A DNA stretch of 64,000 bases, taken from Bacteroidaceae bacterium. Lineage in GTDB: Bacteria > Bacteroidota > Bacteroidia > Bacteroidales > Bacteroidaceae. Under the pieces are notes generated by a model, which was not told the DNA's origin, ran no database searches, and saw only the letters and a list, made by a program, of their open reading frames with translations. The stretch spans positions 1 through 64,000 of the forward strand of contig JAFQBF010000020.1 in assembly GCA_017416735.1 (NCBI GenBank), written 5' to 3'. Position 1 is the stretch's first letter. Each line of letters starts with the position of its first letter. Position numbers and translations under genes: made by a program. Positions 61,992-64,000 of this stretch are shown piece after piece.

Positions 61992-62456
61992 ATGGGAAAA
62001 CTGATTATCAATTCGTATGAAGAATTTGAACAATATGTAGGACAGGAGTTGGGCGTGTCGGACTATGTGAAGCTGGACCAGGAGCGCATCAACCTGTTTG
62101 CCGATGCTACGCTGGACCATCAGTGGATTCACGTGGATGCAGAGAAAGCTGCCGTGGAAAGTCCGTTCAAGAGCACCATTGCGCACGGATACCTCACCCT
62201 GTCGATGTTGCCCTATATGTGGAACCAAATCATCGAGGTACACAACCTGAAGATGATGATCAACTACGGAATGGACAAGATGAAGTTCGGACAGGCGGTA
62301 CTGTCGGGACAGAGCATCCGTCTGCGTACCACTTTGCAGAGCCTTCAGAACCTGCGCGGAACGGCCAAGGCGGAAATCAAGTTCAAGATTGAGATAGAAG
62401 GACAGAAGAAACCGGCTTTGGAAGGAGTGGCGATATTCTTGTATTATTTTGAATGA
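61992..62456 (+). CDS. MaoC-family dehydratase
   Basis: A 154-residue hotdog-fold hydratase/dehydratase. Visible are INLFADATLDHQWIHVD with the Asp/His active pair, and SPFKSTIAHGYLTLSMLP. It likely acts on acyl-CoA or acyl-ACP. The ATG at 61992 is preferred to the TTG at 61986. A TACTTTTG -7 box lies at 61938-61945. Stand-alone gene divergent from the pseudouridine synthase. Confidence 0.9.
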   Translation: MGKLIINSYEEFEQYVGQELGVSDYVKLDQERINLFADATLDHQWIHVDAEKAAVESPFKSTIAHGYLTLSMLPYMWNQIIEVHNLKMMINYGMDKMKFGQAVLSGQSIRLRTTLQSLQNLRGTAKAEIKFKIEIEGQKKPALEGVAIFLYYFE

Positions 62457-62482
62457 GAATTTCATAAAAAGTGTTATTTTTG
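62448..62482 (+). promoter_or_regulatory. Promoter of porin gene
   Basis: TTTG (62448-62451) and TATTTTTG (62475-62482), spacer 23 bp, a little long. 37 nt before the start codon at 62519. Confidence 0.55.
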
Positions 62483-62518
62483 CAACGTTTTGTGAATGGA
62501 AAAAAGAAATCTACAGGA

Positions 62519-63550
62519 ATGAAAAAACTATTTTGTACGTTGCTGATGGCTGTTTCCGTCCTTGGTGTCAAGGCACAGGAAAGTCAGATTGTCAATTTGC
62601 AGGTGGAAACCCGTTTTGACTATCAGCGTGAATATCTGGACGGAGATGCCGTGAAGCCCAATTCCGGATTCAAGGGAAAGTATCTCAATGTGATTCTGAA
62701 CGGAACGATTAATGACCATTGGTCTTATTCCTACCGTCAGAGGCTGAACAAGGCTCACGCTGACCAGAGTTTTTTCGATGCGACGGACTGGATTCATCTG
62801 ACCTATACGCTGAATGAAAACTGGAAGTTCAATGCGGGCAAACAGGTGGTGGGCATCGGTGGCTATGAATACGACCGGGCACCGATAGACCTCTATTTCT
62901 GCTCGGAATACTGGAACAACATTCCTTGTTATCAGTTCGGGGTGAGTGCCACATATACCACTGGCAAGGGCAACGACAGCTTTATGGCACAGGTGTGCGA
63001 AAGTCCGTTCAACTTCAACAACGAGGACCTGTATGCGTACAATCTGATGTGGTATGGTTCGCACGGGTGGTACAACAGCATCTGGTCGGTGAATGCACAG
63101 GAATTTGCTCCGGGCAAGTTCATCTATTACATCGCGTTGGGCAACGAGTTCCGTTTCGGCAATGCCAAGCTGCAGCTGGACTTGATGAACCGTGCTACGG
63201 ACGAACACGCCTTCTTCCTGAAGGACTGTTCGGTGATAGGCGAATTGTCATACCTTATTAATAATAAGCTGAACTTGTTCGGCAGAATGAGCTATGATGT
63301 GAACAAGACAAGCAGTGTGGGCGATATGTGCGTGCTTCCGGGTACGGAGATTACCCGTGTGGGTGCCGGGATGGAATATTATCCGCTGAAGGAAGGTAAC
63401 CGCAACCTCCGTTTCCACCTCTATGCCTGCCACGCTTTCGGCAAGAACGGCAATCCTGCAGGTACGATGCTCCCCGACCAGACATACGTGGATATGGGGG
63501 TAAAGTTTAAAGTGGATATCCTTTCGTTAACCAATAAAATCTTTAAATAA
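62519..63550 (+). CDS. Outer-membrane porin, OprO/OprP-like
   Basis: A 343-residue protein with signal peptide MKKLFCTLLMAVSVLGVKAQ and alternating beta strands throughout (FDYQREYLDGDAV, YSYRQRLNKAH, FNAGKQVVGIGGYE). It ends near an aromatic strand. The layout matches the phosphate-selective porin-like family of Bacteroidales. The start at 62519 follows a signal sequence better than the longer frame to 62471. Confidence 0.87.
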   Translation: MKKLFCTLLMAVSVLGVKAQESQIVNLQVETRFDYQREYLDGDAVKPNSGFKGKYLNVILNGTINDHWSYSYRQRLNKAHADQSFFDATDWIHLTYTLNENWKFNAGKQVVGIGGYEYDRAPIDLYFCSEYWNNIPCYQFGVSATYTTGKGNDSFMAQVCESPFNFNNEDLYAYNLMWYGSHGWYNSIWSVNAQEFAPGKFIYYIALGNEFRFGNAKLQLDLMNRATDEHAFFLKDCSVIGELSYLINNKLNLFGRMSYDVNKTSSVGDMCVLPGTEITRVGAGMEYYPLKEGNRNLRFHLYACHAFGKNGNPAGTMLPDQTYVDMGVKFKVDILSLTNKIFK

Positions 63551-63552
63551 CT

Positions 63553-64000
63553 ATGGCTGAAAAGAAAAAGGGAATCTGGAAATACATTCCCGACGGCATT
63601 CCTTGTCTGGTAATTGTGTTCGGGTTGTTTACGTTCATCGGTATGCAGATGGGTGTTCCCCAGATGCTGAATACCATTATGAAGACGGCACACGACCTCT
63701 TGCTGAACACGTGTTTCTATCTGATGGCTATCTGTGTGATAACCGGAGCTATCGGTAAGTTGTTTGTAGAATTCGGTGTAGTGAAGCTTCTGGAAGGGAT
63801 GCTTCGTCCGTTGATGCGTCCGTTGTTCAACCTGCCGGGTGTGGCAGCATTGGGTGCGGTAATGACATTCCTGTCGGATAATCCGGCCATCATTTCTTTG
63901 TCGCAGGACAAGCGTTTCAGCAGTTATTTCAAAAAATACCAGTACATCTCGCTGACCAACTTCGGTACGGCTTTCGGTATGGGCTTGTTGGTCATCGTGT
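63553..64000 (+). CDS. Nucleoside-recognition (GATE) domain membrane protein, partial
   Basis: Only the first 149 codons are in the window; the gene runs off the right end. Three or more membrane segments (IPCLVIVFGLFTFIGMQMG, LLLNTCFYLMAICVITGAIG, GVAALGAVMTFLSDNPAIIS) fit the nucleoside-recognition/GATE family of the CD0519/CD1768 type. It begins 2 nt after the porin stop, so the two are co-transcribed. Role unknown. Confidence 0.8.
   Translation, partial: MAEKKKGIWKYIPDGIPCLVIVFGLFTFIGMQMGVPQMLNTIMKTAHDLLLNTCFYLMAICVITGAIGKLFVEFGVVKLLEGMLRPLMRPLFNLPGVAALGAVMTFLSDNPAIISLSQDKRFSSYFKKYQYISLTNFGTAFGMGLLVIV

Noticed and set aside
1..64000. CRISPR array or cas genes
   Set aside because: No regularly spaced repeats and no Cas-like proteins seen.

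Overview
The window is a contiguous chromosomal piece of a Bacteroidales bacterium, most likely Bacteroidaceae (Bacteroides, Phocaeicola or a close relative). The evidence is TAnnTTTG-type -7 promoter boxes, a TonB-dependent receptor with a carboxypeptidase-D-like N-terminal domain, the DUF4248 / HU-like / smalltalk / amidase / VapE module typical of this group, and two large Wza/Wzc-type surface polysaccharide clusters. No species can be named from the sequence alone.

Layout. 1-4.3 kb: tRNA-Ser(UGA), small hypothetical genes, and a His-rich small protein followed by a TonB receptor with a CQNC motif. 4.3-12.2 kb, plus strand: polysaccharide cluster 1 assembly genes (flippase, Fe-S/F420-beta protein, pyruvyl transferase, EpsG-type polymerase, two GT4, WecG/TagA/CpsF). 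12.3-21.7 kb, minus strand: export and sugar-nucleotide genes (Wzc kinase, an in-frame HAD-Wza fusion, fcl, gmd, Wzz, multi-SLBB export protein). 21.9-23.2 kb: UDP-sugar dehydrogenase with its own leader. 23.3-37.3 kb: accessory island. It holds Panacea plus a MazF-like protein, AbiH, a three-gene ATPase / unknown / DUF262 operon, the DUF4248-HU-smalltalk-amidase-VapE module, an antitoxin-like orphan, a HEPN-motif gene with two envelope genes, and an IS66 remnant. 37.7-60.5 kb, plus strand: polysaccharide cluster 2. Its AT-rich centre (39-52 kb) carries a PP-loop gene, a cytidylyltransferase-oxidoreductase fusion, LicD, acyltransferases, Glf, Wzx, Wzy, TupA-like and several GTs. Its more GC-rich end carries the initiating sugar transferase, DegT aminotransferase, CapD-like dehydratase, HAD phosphatase, Wza and Wzc. 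60.5-64 kb: housekeeping genes (RluA-type pseudouridine synthase, MaoC dehydratase, porin, start of a nucleoside-recognition membrane protein).

How the genes work together. Both clusters encode sugar activation, glycan assembly on an undecaprenyl carrier, flipping, polymerisation and Wza/Wzc export. They share a paralogous HAD-Wza-Wzc cassette: three separate genes in cluster 2, with HAD and Wza fused in cluster 1. Cluster 2 shows signs of switching or decay: G8 and C9 tracts in two acyltransferase genes, single-base frameshifts in two genes, and a short-chain dehydrogenase remnant.

The most unusual signal is a pair of ~220-nt elements (about 23290-23516 and 33978-34208). They have near-identical cores, a 12-bp closing helix with a compensatory G-U to G-C change, their own -7 boxes and further hairpins that keep their structure. 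Their first transcribed bases carry a 13-nt box also found in the ugd leader. They lie as direct repeats 10.7 kb apart around the defence island and look like an undescribed structured RNA or leader family.
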